Assembly: GCA_031272085.1 (NCBI GenBank)
Contig: JAISUN010000130.1
Span: 1 to 51,780 of the forward strand
Length of the DNA stretch: 51,780 nt
DNA from: Dysgonamonadaceae bacterium
Lineage (GTDB): Bacteria > Bacteroidota > Bacteroidia > Bacteroidales > Azobacteroidaceae
Direction of reading: 5' to 3'
Below, in pieces: positions 32,898-41,671 of the stretch; within the stretch, counting starts at the first letter, position 1, and each line of letters opens with the position of its first letter. A program made the translations under genes and the position numbers. Under the pieces are notes generated by a model. That model searched no databases. It saw only the letters and a program-made list of their open reading frames with translations, and was not told the DNA's origin.

Positions 32898-35318
32898 ATG
32901 GAAAATACTAAAACAAAGGAAGGTACTAATAAAGGCGGCCTGAAAGAAATTAACGTTCACTGGTTTTTGGCCAATGTATTTATGCATTGGAAATGGTTTG
33001 CGTTGTCGATAATTCTTTTCTTTTTGGCCGGTTATGTCTACTTGCGTTATTCAACCCCAGTCTATAACGTTTATTCGAGAGTAATTATTCAGGACAAGGG
33101 GCAGGGTAGCGAATACGCCGCGTTTCAAGCCATTGGCGTATTGAGTGGAAGCAGCCCTGTTGATAGAGAGTTGGAGGTTTTCAAGTCGCGCGATCTTATT
33201 GAGCGGGTTGTAAGAACAGGCGATTTCTATATCAGATATTATGTAAGAGGCCGTTTCAAAGACACTGAACTTTATACAAGAGGAAACAGCCGTAAATTTT
33301 ACGGAGAATTGCCGTTTTCTGTATTTGTTGATTCAACTGTGCTGTCAAATTTAGCAGGCGCTATTAACTTGAAAGTGTCATTAACTGAAAAATCTAACTA
33401 TAAAATAGAGGGGAGTTACGGTAGTTCAACTTTTATTACTGAATCAATGTCCTTGCCTTGCGTAGTGAAGACTCCAATAGGTGAGTTGTTGATTAGATTG
33501 GGAAAAGGGCAATTAAGGGAAGAATACCCTATTGAAGTTCAGATATTCCATCCCTTGGCGATAGCAGGCTCCTATATGGGCAGGCTGCATGCTGAGGCTC
33601 CCAGTGTAAGAACCGCAGTTATTCAGTTAACTCTTTCTGAAACCCATAAAAAAAGAGGCGAAGATTTTCTTACGAAATTGGTGCAGGCTTATAACCGCGA
33701 CGCCGTTGTCGATAAAAACAAGGCCGCAGAAAGCGCTTTAACATTTATTGACCAGCGTTTAGTCGATTTGAAATCTGAATTGGATGCAGCAGAAAGAAAT
33801 ACAGAAGCATACCGTAGAGAAAATCACATATCGCTTTTGCCGACGGAAGGCGCTCTTTTATTAACGGGCGAAGACGAATCTTATCAAAAATATGCTGATT
33901 TACAAACTCAAAAATTGCTGTTAGATTATGTTGAAAAACAGTTTAAGTCTAACGACGAAACCGAATTGTTATCGGCTAACGTTTTACCGGGAATTGCACC
34001 AAGTATAGGACAATATAACAGCGCAATAGTTCAAAAACAAAGAATGTTGTCTGTTGCATCTCCTGAATTACCGATTATAAAACGGATGGACAGGCAAATA
34101 GAAAATATTAAGAAAAATATTTTGTCCGTTATCGATGGCGAGAGGAAAAGTATTGAAGAAAAAGAATCACAGTTTACAGGGATGGACGATTATTATGAGG
34201 CCGGAACTCTGGACTATCCCCGTAGGGAACGTGAACTTTTCGTCTATCAGCGCCAAGAGGCTTTAAAATCTGGCTTGGTTACAAGTTTGTCTAATCGTGC
34301 CGAAGAACTGAAACTGACATTGGCGGTGGATATACCAAGCGCGAAAGTGCTTGAATATCCTTTGGCGTCAGGCTCGCCTGTTTCGCCGAGAAGAATGTTT
34401 ATATTCTTGGTATGCCTTATTGCAGGCATATTGTTCCCATTTTTAGTAATCGCCATCAGGGAAATGCTGAACTATAAGTTAAGCAGGGAAGACGAAGTAC
34501 GCAGATTCTCGGAAATACCGGTCATCGTATCGCTGCCTTTGGTCAAGACAAAAACGCCTTTGGTCGTTACGCCACACTCGACTTCCGCTATTGTGGAACG
34601 CTTCCGTTTGTTGCGTACCAACCTGCAATTTGCGCTCGAATCGCCTGAAAAGAAATCAATTATGATTACCTCTACAATTTCCGGCGAAGGCAAGACTTTT
34701 GTTTCGCTTAACCTGTCGATGATTTTCTCGCTGAAATACAAGACGATATTGGTTGGATTGGACGTTCGACGCCCGAAAATCAATACATATCTCGGCTTGC
34801 CCAAACACGTTGGCCTGATTTCTTACCTTACCGGCGACGAAACAGACCTTGATAAATTGATTTACAAAGGCGTGAACGGCAGCAATCTCGACGTGCTTAT
34901 TTCCGGCATAGTGCCGCCGAATCCTAATGAACTTTTGATTGAAAAGACCTTGGATTCGATGTTTCAGGAACTCCGCAGGAAATACGACTATATTATAATC
35001 GACAGTTCGCCTGTCGGCAGCGTGTCAGACGCATTCCTGATTAACCGTGTAGTTGACGCTACATTGTTTGTAGTCAGAAACGAAGTTACTCCGAAATCGG
35101 CCATCGCTCTGGCTAACAGCATTTATGAAGACAAGCGCTTGAATAGTATGAGTTTCGTACTCAACGCATTCCATTCCGGACGAAAAGGCGGTTATGGATA
35201 CGGTTACGGCTATGGATATGGTTACGGATACGGCTATGGATATGGCTATGGATATGGCTACGGCGGTTATGGTTACGGCTATGGCGATTATGGCTACGGT
35301 TACAGTTCAGACGAATAA
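32898..35318 (+). CDS. Wzc-like polysaccharide co-polymerase and tyrosine kinase
   Basis: This 806-residue inner-membrane protein has a Wzz-type segment with helices at about 33-49 and 500-520, and a long periplasmic coiled-coil part between them. A cytoplasmic BY-kinase domain follows: Walker A TISGEGKTFVSLN (about 592), Walker A' ILVGLDVRRP, and Walker B YDYIIIDSSPVGSVSDAF. The last 40 residues are almost pure Gly-Tyr, the autophosphorylation tail. It controls chain length and export together with the Wza-like protein. I start at ATG 32898; a TTG three bases earlier is unlikely. The tail DNA is a hexanucleotide repeat (see the repeat entry). Confidence 0.93.
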   Translation: MENTKTKEGTNKGGLKEINVHWFLANVFMHWKWFALSIILFFLAGYVYLRYSTPVYNVYSRVIIQDKGQGSEYAAFQAIGVLSGSSPVDRELEVFKSRDLIERVVRTGDFYIRYYVRGRFKDTELYTRGNSRKFYGELPFSVFVDSTVLSNLAGAINLKVSLTEKSNYKIEGSYGSSTFITESMSLPCVVKTPIGELLIRLGKGQLREEYPIEVQIFHPLAIAGSYMGRLHAEAPSVRTAVIQLTLSETHKKRGEDFLTKLVQAYNRDAVVDKNKAAESALTFIDQRLVDLKSELDAAERNTEAYRRENHISLLPTEGALLLTGEDESYQKYADLQTQKLLLDYVEKQFKSNDETELLSANVLPGIAPSIGQYNSAIVQKQRMLSVASPELPIIKRMDRQIENIKKNILSVIDGERKSIEEKESQFTGMDDYYEAGTLDYPRRERELFVYQRQEALKSGLVTSLSNRAEELKLTLAVDIPSAKVLEYPLASGSPVSPRRMFIFLVCLIAGILFPFLVIAIREMLNYKLSREDEVRRFSEIPVIVSLPLVKTKTPLVVTPHSTSAIVERFRLLRTNLQFALESPEKKSIMITSTISGEGKTFVSLNLSMIFSLKYKTILVGLDVRRPKINTYLGLPKHVGLISYLTGDETDLDKLIYKGVNGSNLDVLISGIVPPNPNELLIEKTLDSMFQELRRKYDYIIIDSSPVGSVSDAFLINRVVDATLFVVRNEVTPKSAIALANSIYEDKRLNSMSFVLNAFHSGRKGGYGYGYGYGYGYGYGYGYGYGYGYGGYGYGYGDYGYGYSSDE
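35187..35303 (+). repeat. Degenerate GGNTAY hexanucleotide repeat encoding a Gly-Tyr tail
   Basis: About 18 copies of a six-base unit (GGT/GGC/GGA followed by TAT/TAC) lie in frame from residue 764 of the Wzc-like kinase. Third bases vary, so selection appears to hold the Gly-Tyr peptide. Copies gained or lost in whole units would change tail length without a frameshift. This is a coding repeat, not a CRISPR array. Confidence 0.85.
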
Positions 35319-35369
35319 AAGGATTATTAAAATATTAACACAAAGGAAAACAATAAAAAAATTACGAAT

Positions 35370-36728
35370 ATGAAAAATGTAAGGAACTTATTTTTAACGG
35401 CGCTTTTTGCAGCATTTACGTTTTCATCTTTTGCCCAAGATTATAACGAAGGTAGTTTATACGATGCTGTAAATAAAGACAAGTATGGCGACAACTGGTT
35501 CGTATCTTTTGGCGCTAATGTGAACCTGATGTTGGGCGAACAGGACAAGTTGGCTCCTTTCGGGGGTCGTATCCAGCAGGCATTCGGCGGACAACTTACC
35601 GGTGGTAAGTGGTTCAACCCTACTTTTGGTATGCGCATGCAAGTCATGGGCGGTACTTTGAGCGGTTATCAGATGGTTAAGTCCCAGATAACCGGCCCTC
35701 ATAATTACTACACTACGGGCGGGCGGGAGAATATTTACTCGCATCAAAATCAGCCTACTATTTATTGGGAAAATGGAGGGCCTACAAAAGATAAGATGAT
35801 TGAATTGGGAGATTTGGCTATGTTCCAAAATCCTGAATACTGGAAAGGAGTAAGAAATATAATGTCCGGAAAATATGTAAAAGGCTTCTATCAGGACTTT
35901 ACTTACGGAACGGCGACAGTTGACCTTATGGCAAATCTTACTACTTTGCTGCGTGGTCATTATGTTCCCGACAACAAGTTTGATTTGATTCCATTTGCAG
36001 GTTTTGGCGTTATTCACGCTTTCGACAATCATAAAACTACAATCTCATTTACGAGCATTGTGGCTAAAATCGGTTTCAGAGCAAACTACAATTTCAACGA
36101 TAAATGGGCTATTTTCCTCGAACCGCAGGCAAATGCCACAACCGCGGAGTTTGACGGATACCAGGGCGACGTGATAGCAGACGCTGTTCTGAACCTCTCG
36201 CTGGGCGTGCAATATACTTTCAACAAGAACATCGTTCCTTTCGAGAAACTGGCTTCCGACGAAATCGACCGCCTGAACAAGAAAGTTAACGAAAACCGTT
36301 ATCTTATCGACCAGCACCAGGATATTCTGGAACGCCATCAGGATTTGCTCGACCGCTTGCAGAAATGCTGCGAAGAAAAGCCGGTTGTTACCACCCAGAT
36401 AGTCCGCAACAAATTGCCGGAATATATCCGCTTCGTTCTTGATTCTTACAAGATTGAAATTTCTGAACAGAAGAAAATCAGCGATGTTGTAGAATATCTG
36501 AAAACCAATCCGGATGCAGACTTGCTGTTAGTAGGATATGCCGACAGACAGACCGGTAATCCGCGCTACAACTGGAATTTGAGCCAGAAACGAGTAGAGG
36601 CTGTATTCAATGAACTGAAACGTCTCGGCGTTGACCCAAGCCGTCTGAAAATTGAATGGAAAGGCGACAAAGAACAGCCATTCTCGCAAAACGATTGGAA
36701 TCGGGTAGTAATTTTAGTTGAAAGATAA
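35370..36728 (+). CDS. OmpA-like outer-membrane protein
   Basis: This 452-residue protein has a signal peptide (residues 1-22, ending SSFAQ). A barrel-like N-terminal part of about 280 residues is rich in Tyr, Gly and Asn. A coiled-coil spacer follows (about 290-335; IDRLNKKVNENRYLIDQHQD). The C-terminal OmpA-like domain (LLLVGYADRQTGNPRYNWNL, then SQKRVEAVF) should bind peptidoglycan. It may anchor the polysaccharide export machine in the wall; that is inference from its place after the Wzc-like gene. It ends 46 bases before the terminator hairpin. Confidence 0.85.
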   Translation: MKNVRNLFLTALFAAFTFSSFAQDYNEGSLYDAVNKDKYGDNWFVSFGANVNLMLGEQDKLAPFGGRIQQAFGGQLTGGKWFNPTFGMRMQVMGGTLSGYQMVKSQITGPHNYYTTGGRENIYSHQNQPTIYWENGGPTKDKMIELGDLAMFQNPEYWKGVRNIMSGKYVKGFYQDFTYGTATVDLMANLTTLLRGHYVPDNKFDLIPFAGFGVIHAFDNHKTTISFTSIVAKIGFRANYNFNDKWAIFLEPQANATTAEFDGYQGDVIADAVLNLSLGVQYTFNKNIVPFEKLASDEIDRLNKKVNENRYLIDQHQDILERHQDLLDRLQKCCEEKPVVTTQIVRNKLPEYIRFVLDSYKIEISEQKKISDVVEYLKTNPDADLLLVGYADRQTGNPRYNWNLSQKRVEAVFNELKRLGVDPSRLKIEWKGDKEQPFSQNDWNRVVILVER

Positions 36729-36774
36729 AATAAGGTTACTGTCTTTTGACTGACTAACTTGAAAATTCTATTTA

Positions 36775-36825
36775 AAAAAGTTTACATATCCGATGTTGCA
36801 AATCTATCGGGTATGTAAACTTTTT
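36775..36825 (+). terminator. 20-bp terminator-like hairpin before the priming sugar transferase
   Basis: The left arm 36775-36794 and right arm 36806-36825 pair over 20 bases with a single G-U wobble, around an 11-base loop. The right arm ends in a run of five T. The right arm ends 11 bases before the ATG at 36837, and the only bases in between include GGGAG, a possible ribosome-binding site. There is little room for a separate promoter, so this may be an attenuator. Confidence 0.85.
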
Positions 36826-36836
36826 ATTATGGGAGT

Positions 36837-38147
36837 ATGAAAAGAATACTGTATATCATAATTGATTTGGTAATAATTTACGGAAGCATTTTGCTCGTTT
36901 TTTATCTGTTCGACATTAATTCCTTGTTGAAAGATTTTGAAAAGAACTTGAATGCTTTCCTTATAGTAACGCCGTTTATCGGATTATTTTATTTTATTTT
37001 TCAGTATGTTTACGATTTATTCAACATTATACGCCGAGGGATAGGGGATGTAGTTTATTCGGTGTTTCTCGTGTCGATATCGCTGATGATATCGACTATG
37101 GGCGTTTGTTTTCTTATCCGCGACGCCTCGCTGGCTTTCCCGCGAAGCGTGTTGTTGGTCAGCGGATTTCTGTATTTTGTGCTGCTTTCGCTCGAAAAGA
37201 CATTTGTTTGGAATATTGGCCGGAAGTCGCACGGAATAAAGAAAATTGCAGTTATAAGCAGTAAAAACGATAAATTGGCCGATGAAATCGAGAGCAGATA
37301 TTCTAATTTTTACAAAATCGAACATAAAGGCAACGAAACGGACGTGCTTACGCCGGAAGATATAAATTCAGTTGACGAAGTCTTTTTGAGTACCGATGTT
37401 TCAAACTCGGTAAGGAAGCGGGTTTTGGCGCTGTGTATCAATACCAACAAGGACATCTTTTTCGTGCCGACATTCTTTGATTTGAGCATAATGTCGTCCA
37501 CATTTTTTAAGACGGGCGATATTCCGACTTACAGGATTTCCAACGTGCCGATTTCGAGCGACAAGAAAATCATAAAGCGGGCTATGGATTTGGTTTTATC
37601 GTCAATAGCGCTTGTCGTTTTTTCGCCGATAATCCTGATTCTCATTGCTTTAATTAAATTCGACGGCGGGCCGGCGTTTTATATCCAGGAAAGGCTTACC
37701 GAGGGTGGAAAAATCTTCAAAATGATTAAGTTCAGGACGATGATTCCCGATGCAGAGAAGGTTTCGGGGCCTGTGCTGGCCGGCCAAAACGACCCCAGAA
37801 TAACAAAAATCGGCAATTTTATGCGCACTGTCAGATTGGATGAAGTACCGCAATTAATCAATATTTTGAGAGGCGAAATGAGCATCGTTGGGCCTCGTCC
37901 CGAAAGGCCCTTCTTTACCGAGCAGTTCCAAAAAGAAATGCCGGAATATTCCTATCGCCTGAAAGTGAAAGCAGGACTTACCGGACTTGCGCAGGTTGAA
38001 GGAAAATACAACACCTCGGCAGAAGACAAACTGCGTTACGACCTGATTTACATCAACAATTTTTCGCTTTGGAACGATATAGTCATCATTTTGCAGACTA
38101 TAAAAATCCTGTTTATGAAAAGCAGTACGGAAGGAGTAAGTAATTGA
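36837..38147 (+). CDS. Undecaprenyl-phosphate sugar-phosphate transferase (priming transferase)
   Basis: This 436-residue protein has four or five N-terminal membrane helices, a nucleotide-binding-like middle, and a C-terminal bacterial sugar transferase domain: KRAMDLVLSSIALVVFSPII, then FKMIKFRTMIPDAEKV, RLDEVPQLINILRGEMS and IVGPRPERPFF. It starts repeat-unit assembly by moving a sugar phosphate (often glucose, galactose or an N-acetyl sugar) from a UDP donor to undecaprenyl phosphate. The exact sugar cannot be told. It lies directly behind the hairpin and begins the assembly genes. The next gene starts 12 bases later. Confidence 0.93.
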   Translation: MKRILYIIIDLVIIYGSILLVFYLFDINSLLKDFEKNLNAFLIVTPFIGLFYFIFQYVYDLFNIIRRGIGDVVYSVFLVSISLMISTMGVCFLIRDASLAFPRSVLLVSGFLYFVLLSLEKTFVWNIGRKSHGIKKIAVISSKNDKLADEIESRYSNFYKIEHKGNETDVLTPEDINSVDEVFLSTDVSNSVRKRVLALCINTNKDIFFVPTFFDLSIMSSTFFKTGDIPTYRISNVPISSDKKIIKRAMDLVLSSIALVVFSPIILILIALIKFDGGPAFYIQERLTEGGKIFKMIKFRTMIPDAEKVSGPVLAGQNDPRITKIGNFMRTVRLDEVPQLINILRGEMSIVGPRPERPFFTEQFQKEMPEYSYRLKVKAGLTGLAQVEGKYNTSAEDKLRYDLIYINNFSLWNDIVIILQTIKILFMKSSTEGVSN

Positions 38148-38158
38148 AAATCAGATAA

Positions 38159-39187
38159 GTGGAAGCCTCGGACGTGAAAATATCGGTTTTGTTGCCTGCC
38201 TACAATGCAGAAAAATATTTGCGGGAAGCGGTTGATTCTATTCTGAATCAGACGTTTACCGATTTTGAACTGCTCATTGTGAACGACGGCTCGACCGATT
38301 CTACCGAAGAAATCATCCTCTCATACTCCGACAGCAGAATCCGCTACGAGAAAAACGACGGCAATCACGGCCTGATTTATACGCTTAACCGCGGACTTAC
38401 GCTTTGCAAAGGCAAGTACATTGCGCGGATGGATTCCGATGATATTGCGCTCCCCGACAGGTTTCAAGCGCAGTTCGACTATATGGAGCAAAATCCCGAA
38501 ACGGGCGTTTGCGGCACAAATATTGAGGTTTTTTACGACGACGCTCCGCAATGTTTTACGAAAGTCTGGTTTCCCGAAAGCGACCGCGAGGTTAGGGCTT
38601 ATACTTATTTTCAGGCGGCCTTTTGCCATCCTTCAGTTATGTTGCGGAAATCGGTTCTTGACGCCAACAACATAGATTATCCCAACTATTTGCGGGCAGA
38701 AGATTATGCCTTGTGGATAGAATTGTTGCCGTTTACGAAGATGCACAATTTGCAGTCGGTTCATTTGCGTTACCGAAAGTGGGCGGGCAGCGAAAGTTGG
38801 TTGCTGTCGAACAAGGACAAGGCGGCAGTTTCTGTTGCTAACCGGTTGCAGGACATTTATTTCCGCCGCAATGGGATAGTAATGGAAATGGACGATATTA
38901 TCGCTTTGGGTAGTTTTGTAAACCGCTCGGCCTATTATTCCTTGTCGAAAGATTCGCAAAAAACGGCCGACAAGGCGCTGAACGATTTTTTTGCGCAGTT
39001 GAAGCGTCAAGATGCTGATTCAGCGGCTGTTGCGAAAGATTATGTTTCGACAGCCTGTTTTTATCGTTTCGTAAAAAACCGCAAATTTCCGGCATTTTGG
39101 GGCTTAATACGGCTTTTTTTCTTCGGAATGTACTCTTTTTCAAAGAAAATGCCTACTTTTGTGAGGCGAAAAATGAATAATAAATAA
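38159..39187 (+). CDS. Family 2 glycosyltransferase
   Basis: This 342-residue protein opens with ISVLLPAYNAEKYLREAVDS and has the GT-A donor segment IVNDGSTDSTEEI and a DxD-like MDSDDIA. The C-terminal half carries an ED/W segment (AEDYALWIELL). It adds one sugar to the lipid-linked repeat unit. The start is a GTG at 38159; a GTG at 38174, just before the first strand, is an alternative. It is close in sequence to the GT2 at 41646-42653, which suggests gene duplication. Confidence 0.88.
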   Translation: MEASDVKISVLLPAYNAEKYLREAVDSILNQTFTDFELLIVNDGSTDSTEEIILSYSDSRIRYEKNDGNHGLIYTLNRGLTLCKGKYIARMDSDDIALPDRFQAQFDYMEQNPETGVCGTNIEVFYDDAPQCFTKVWFPESDREVRAYTYFQAAFCHPSVMLRKSVLDANNIDYPNYLRAEDYALWIELLPFTKMHNLQSVHLRYRKWAGSESWLLSNKDKAAVSVANRLQDIYFRRNGIVMEMDDIIALGSFVNRSAYYSLSKDSQKTADKALNDFFAQLKRQDADSAAVAKDYVSTACFYRFVKNRKFPAFWGLIRLFFFGMYSFSKKMPTFVRRKMNNK

Positions 39188-39199
39188 CAACGAACGGAA

Positions 39200-40492
39200 A
39201 TGAAAACATTCTTCAAAGTGGTATTAGTTTTCCTGATAGTGTTTAATTTCAGGATGCCGATGGTATATAATTCCGTATTTTTGGCTATGTTATTGGCTAC
39301 GGTTTATTATATTATACCAAGGCAAAAGATACCCTTAACGTATTTTACTGCAAAATACAATGCGTTGATTCTGTTTAGTACTTTGATTATGGCGTTTATC
39401 TATTATGTATATGCCGGTTTTCACGGGCAGAGCGATATAGTCATGGTAAAGCGTTTTCTTGTCCAATTTCAAATGCTGTTAACGATGGTATATATAACTC
39501 CTCTGTTGCTCGATGGGGAGGAGGAATCGAACGCCTATAATCTTGCCTGTAAATATTTGGCTTACGCCTTTGCAGTTCAGGGAGTTATACATTTGACAGG
39601 TTATATTTATACTCCTTTCGGAGAATGGATATTATCGACAAAACCGCCGGAAGTTATTGCCCGTTTTAACAATGCGGCCAGCGGTCTTCAACGATTTCGC
39701 GGATATGCCCTTACGGGGAGTTTGTTTTTTGAGTTGCCTGCCGCTTATGGTATTGCTTTTATTGCCTTTGTGCGCCTGATGTTGTCCGATGCGGCCAAAC
39801 AGATACCGCGGTATATGCCGTATTTTGTTTTCTTTTTCCTGATTGTTGGGATTATGTTGTCAGGACGAACAGGGTTTATTGGAGTCGGAATAGGAATAGC
39901 ATTTTACTTTATTTTTGTAAAGGACCCGGTGTCGATTATTTATAATATGGCAAAGCGTACTTTGGTAATAATTCCTGTATTGCTTATTGTGTTTTTCTTT
40001 GTGCTTACGCCTCAAAAACGGAAAGGTTTTATTGACGATGTATTTCCTTTTGCATTTGAATTTATGTACCGTTTCAGCGAGACAGGCGAGTTAGGCACCA
40101 GGTCAACCGATGCTACCATCGCTTTTTATTTTCCTCTAAATGACGATACGCTGATTTACGGAATCGGGGCCGACCCTCAAAGAGTGTCGTCAGGTTATCC
40201 ATTTACCGATGCAGGATATATGCGAACGCTGATTTACGGCGGCGTGCCGTTGCTTATAATGCTGTTTATATACCAATACTTATATTTCCATACGCCTTTG
40301 GTGTATGCCCGACGGGAGCGAAGTTGGCTCGACATACTTTTGTTTCTGTCAATGTTTTTTTGTATATCGGTCTATCACATCAAGGACCTTGCGCTTGGTA
40401 CGCAGCATATTTCGGAAGTGCAGTTTCTGCTTCTGGGATTTACGTACATACTTTCGTGCGAAACCAGCGAGGAAAAGCGTTTACCGGCCTAA
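39200..40492 (+). CDS. Wzy-like polysaccharide polymerase / O-antigen ligase-like membrane protein
   Basis: This 430-residue protein is strongly hydrophobic, with about ten membrane helices and a large periplasmic loop around residues 275-345 (RKGFIDDVFPF, then TDATIAFYFPLN, GIGADPQRVSSGY). This shape fits Wzy polymerases or WaaL-like ligases, which cannot be told apart by sequence. It would polymerise repeat units or attach them to a carrier. The AT-rich composition is lower in GC than the flanking genes, common for polymerases in variable loci. Its last 12 bases overlap the convergent GT4 gene. Confidence 0.8.
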   Translation: MKTFFKVVLVFLIVFNFRMPMVYNSVFLAMLLATVYYIIPRQKIPLTYFTAKYNALILFSTLIMAFIYYVYAGFHGQSDIVMVKRFLVQFQMLLTMVYITPLLLDGEEESNAYNLACKYLAYAFAVQGVIHLTGYIYTPFGEWILSTKPPEVIARFNNAASGLQRFRGYALTGSLFFELPAAYGIAFIAFVRLMLSDAAKQIPRYMPYFVFFFLIVGIMLSGRTGFIGVGIGIAFYFIFVKDPVSIIYNMAKRTLVIIPVLLIVFFFVLTPQKRKGFIDDVFPFAFEFMYRFSETGELGTRSTDATIAFYFPLNDDTLIYGIGADPQRVSSGYPFTDAGYMRTLIYGGVPLLIMLFIYQYLYFHTPLVYARRERSWLDILLFLSMFFCISVYHIKDLALGTQHISEVQFLLLGFTYILSCETSEEKRLPA

Positions 40493-41671
40493 TAGGGAGT
40501 TAAACAGCGTTATCCACTGCTTCATAACGGCTTCTTCATTGTAGAGCAGCGAGTGTTCGCGGGCGGCGCTACCCATTGTTTTTCTCAATTCATCGGATTC
40601 TATCAAGGTGCATATTTTTTCTGAAAGCGCGTCTATATCGCCGGTTTTAATCAGAAAGCCGTTTTTCTCTTCTGCGATAATGTCTTTCGGGCCGCAAGGC
40701 GCGTCGAAGGCTGCAAGCGGCAATCCGCAGGATTCGGCTTCGAGCAGCACCATAGGCAGGGCTTCGAGATAGCGGGACGGAAAAAGAAACATCGAATGTT
40801 CGAGGTAACGGTCTAAAATATCTTTTACCGGCTCATGAAGATGAACCACGCCGTCGAGATTGTTTGCAATTATCTGATTTTGAAGATTTTCCCTTTGGTC
40901 GCCTCCGCCGAAAATATTCAGTTCCCAATCGGGGAAACGTTCGTGAACCTTTTTCCACGAATCAATCAGCATATCGAATCCTTTTTCGTAAGCCAGACGG
41001 CCTACGGCTATCGCTTTCCGGTTTTTGCAAGTGGAAACACTTGGCGGATAATAAGATAAGGCATTTGGAATAACTTCGATATTTCGACTGTCAGCCCAGC
41101 ATTCTTTTTCTTCATTAGTCAGGACAACCAAGCGCGAAAGTTGCTTGCAAGCCCGTTTCATATTTTGCGTCCTTATTTTGGCAACAAGATTCGGGATAAA
41201 AGCATCGGACAGTTTCCGCGCCATTTGCTGGCGGAAATTTCCCGGAAAATGCAGTTCGCCTATTTTTATGCTGCCGTCGTCGAAACTGTTCAAAAAGTCA
41301 ATGTCGAGACCGAGCGTGGAAACCGTAATGTCCGGTTTCAGGGAATAGAGCAACTTTTTCAGTTCCCGCCGGTACTGACGGGTTTTCAGGAAGCGGGAAA
41401 TGCACTTTTGAATATAATTTTCTTTCCCGAAATTGATGTGGATGCCTATGTCGAGATGGCATTGCCGGACTTTTTCAGAGAGTGGAAAAAATACCGGCCG
41501 TCCCATCTGTTCGGTAGTAACGATGGTAATGTCGTAGCCCATCACTTCGGAAAAATAATTTGCTTTCAGAATCGTGATGCGGTCGGTGCCTCCCGGACTG
41601 TAAATTCCGCCGGGTAGTAAATATACTATTTTCAAGGGTTTGCTATTATTTTCCAAATAATTTCCCGGCAT
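40481..41671 (-). CDS. Family 4 glycosyltransferase
   Basis: This 396-residue GT-B enzyme opens with IVYLLPGGIYSPGGTDRITI, the acceptor-side glycine loop. It has the C-terminal donor motif AVGRLAYEKGFDMLIDSWKK and LFPSRYLEALPMVLLEAESC, the E-x7-E retaining motif. It adds a sugar to the growing repeat unit; donor unknown. It is the last gene of the leftward operon and overlaps the upstream GT2 gene by 26 bases. Confidence 0.88.
   Translation of the reverse strand: MPGNYLENNSKPLKIVYLLPGGIYSPGGTDRITILKANYFSEVMGYDITIVTTEQMGRPVFFPLSEKVRQCHLDIGIHINFGKENYIQKCISRFLKTRQYRRELKKLLYSLKPDITVSTLGLDIDFLNSFDDGSIKIGELHFPGNFRQQMARKLSDAFIPNLVAKIRTQNMKRACKQLSRLVVLTNEEKECWADSRNIEVIPNALSYYPPSVSTCKNRKAIAVGRLAYEKGFDMLIDSWKKVHERFPDWELNIFGGGDQRENLQNQIIANNLDGVVHLHEPVKDILDRYLEHSMFLFPSRYLEALPMVLLEAESCGLPLAAFDAPCGPKDIIAEEKNGFLIKTGDIDALSEKICTLIESDELRKTMGSAAREHSLLYNEEAVMKQWITLFNSLLGR

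Noticed and set aside
35187-35303. Short-spaced repeat resembling a CRISPR or satellite array
   Set aside because: The repeat unit is six bases, in frame, and encodes Gly-Tyr at the end of the tyrosine kinase; there are no spacers and no cas genes.
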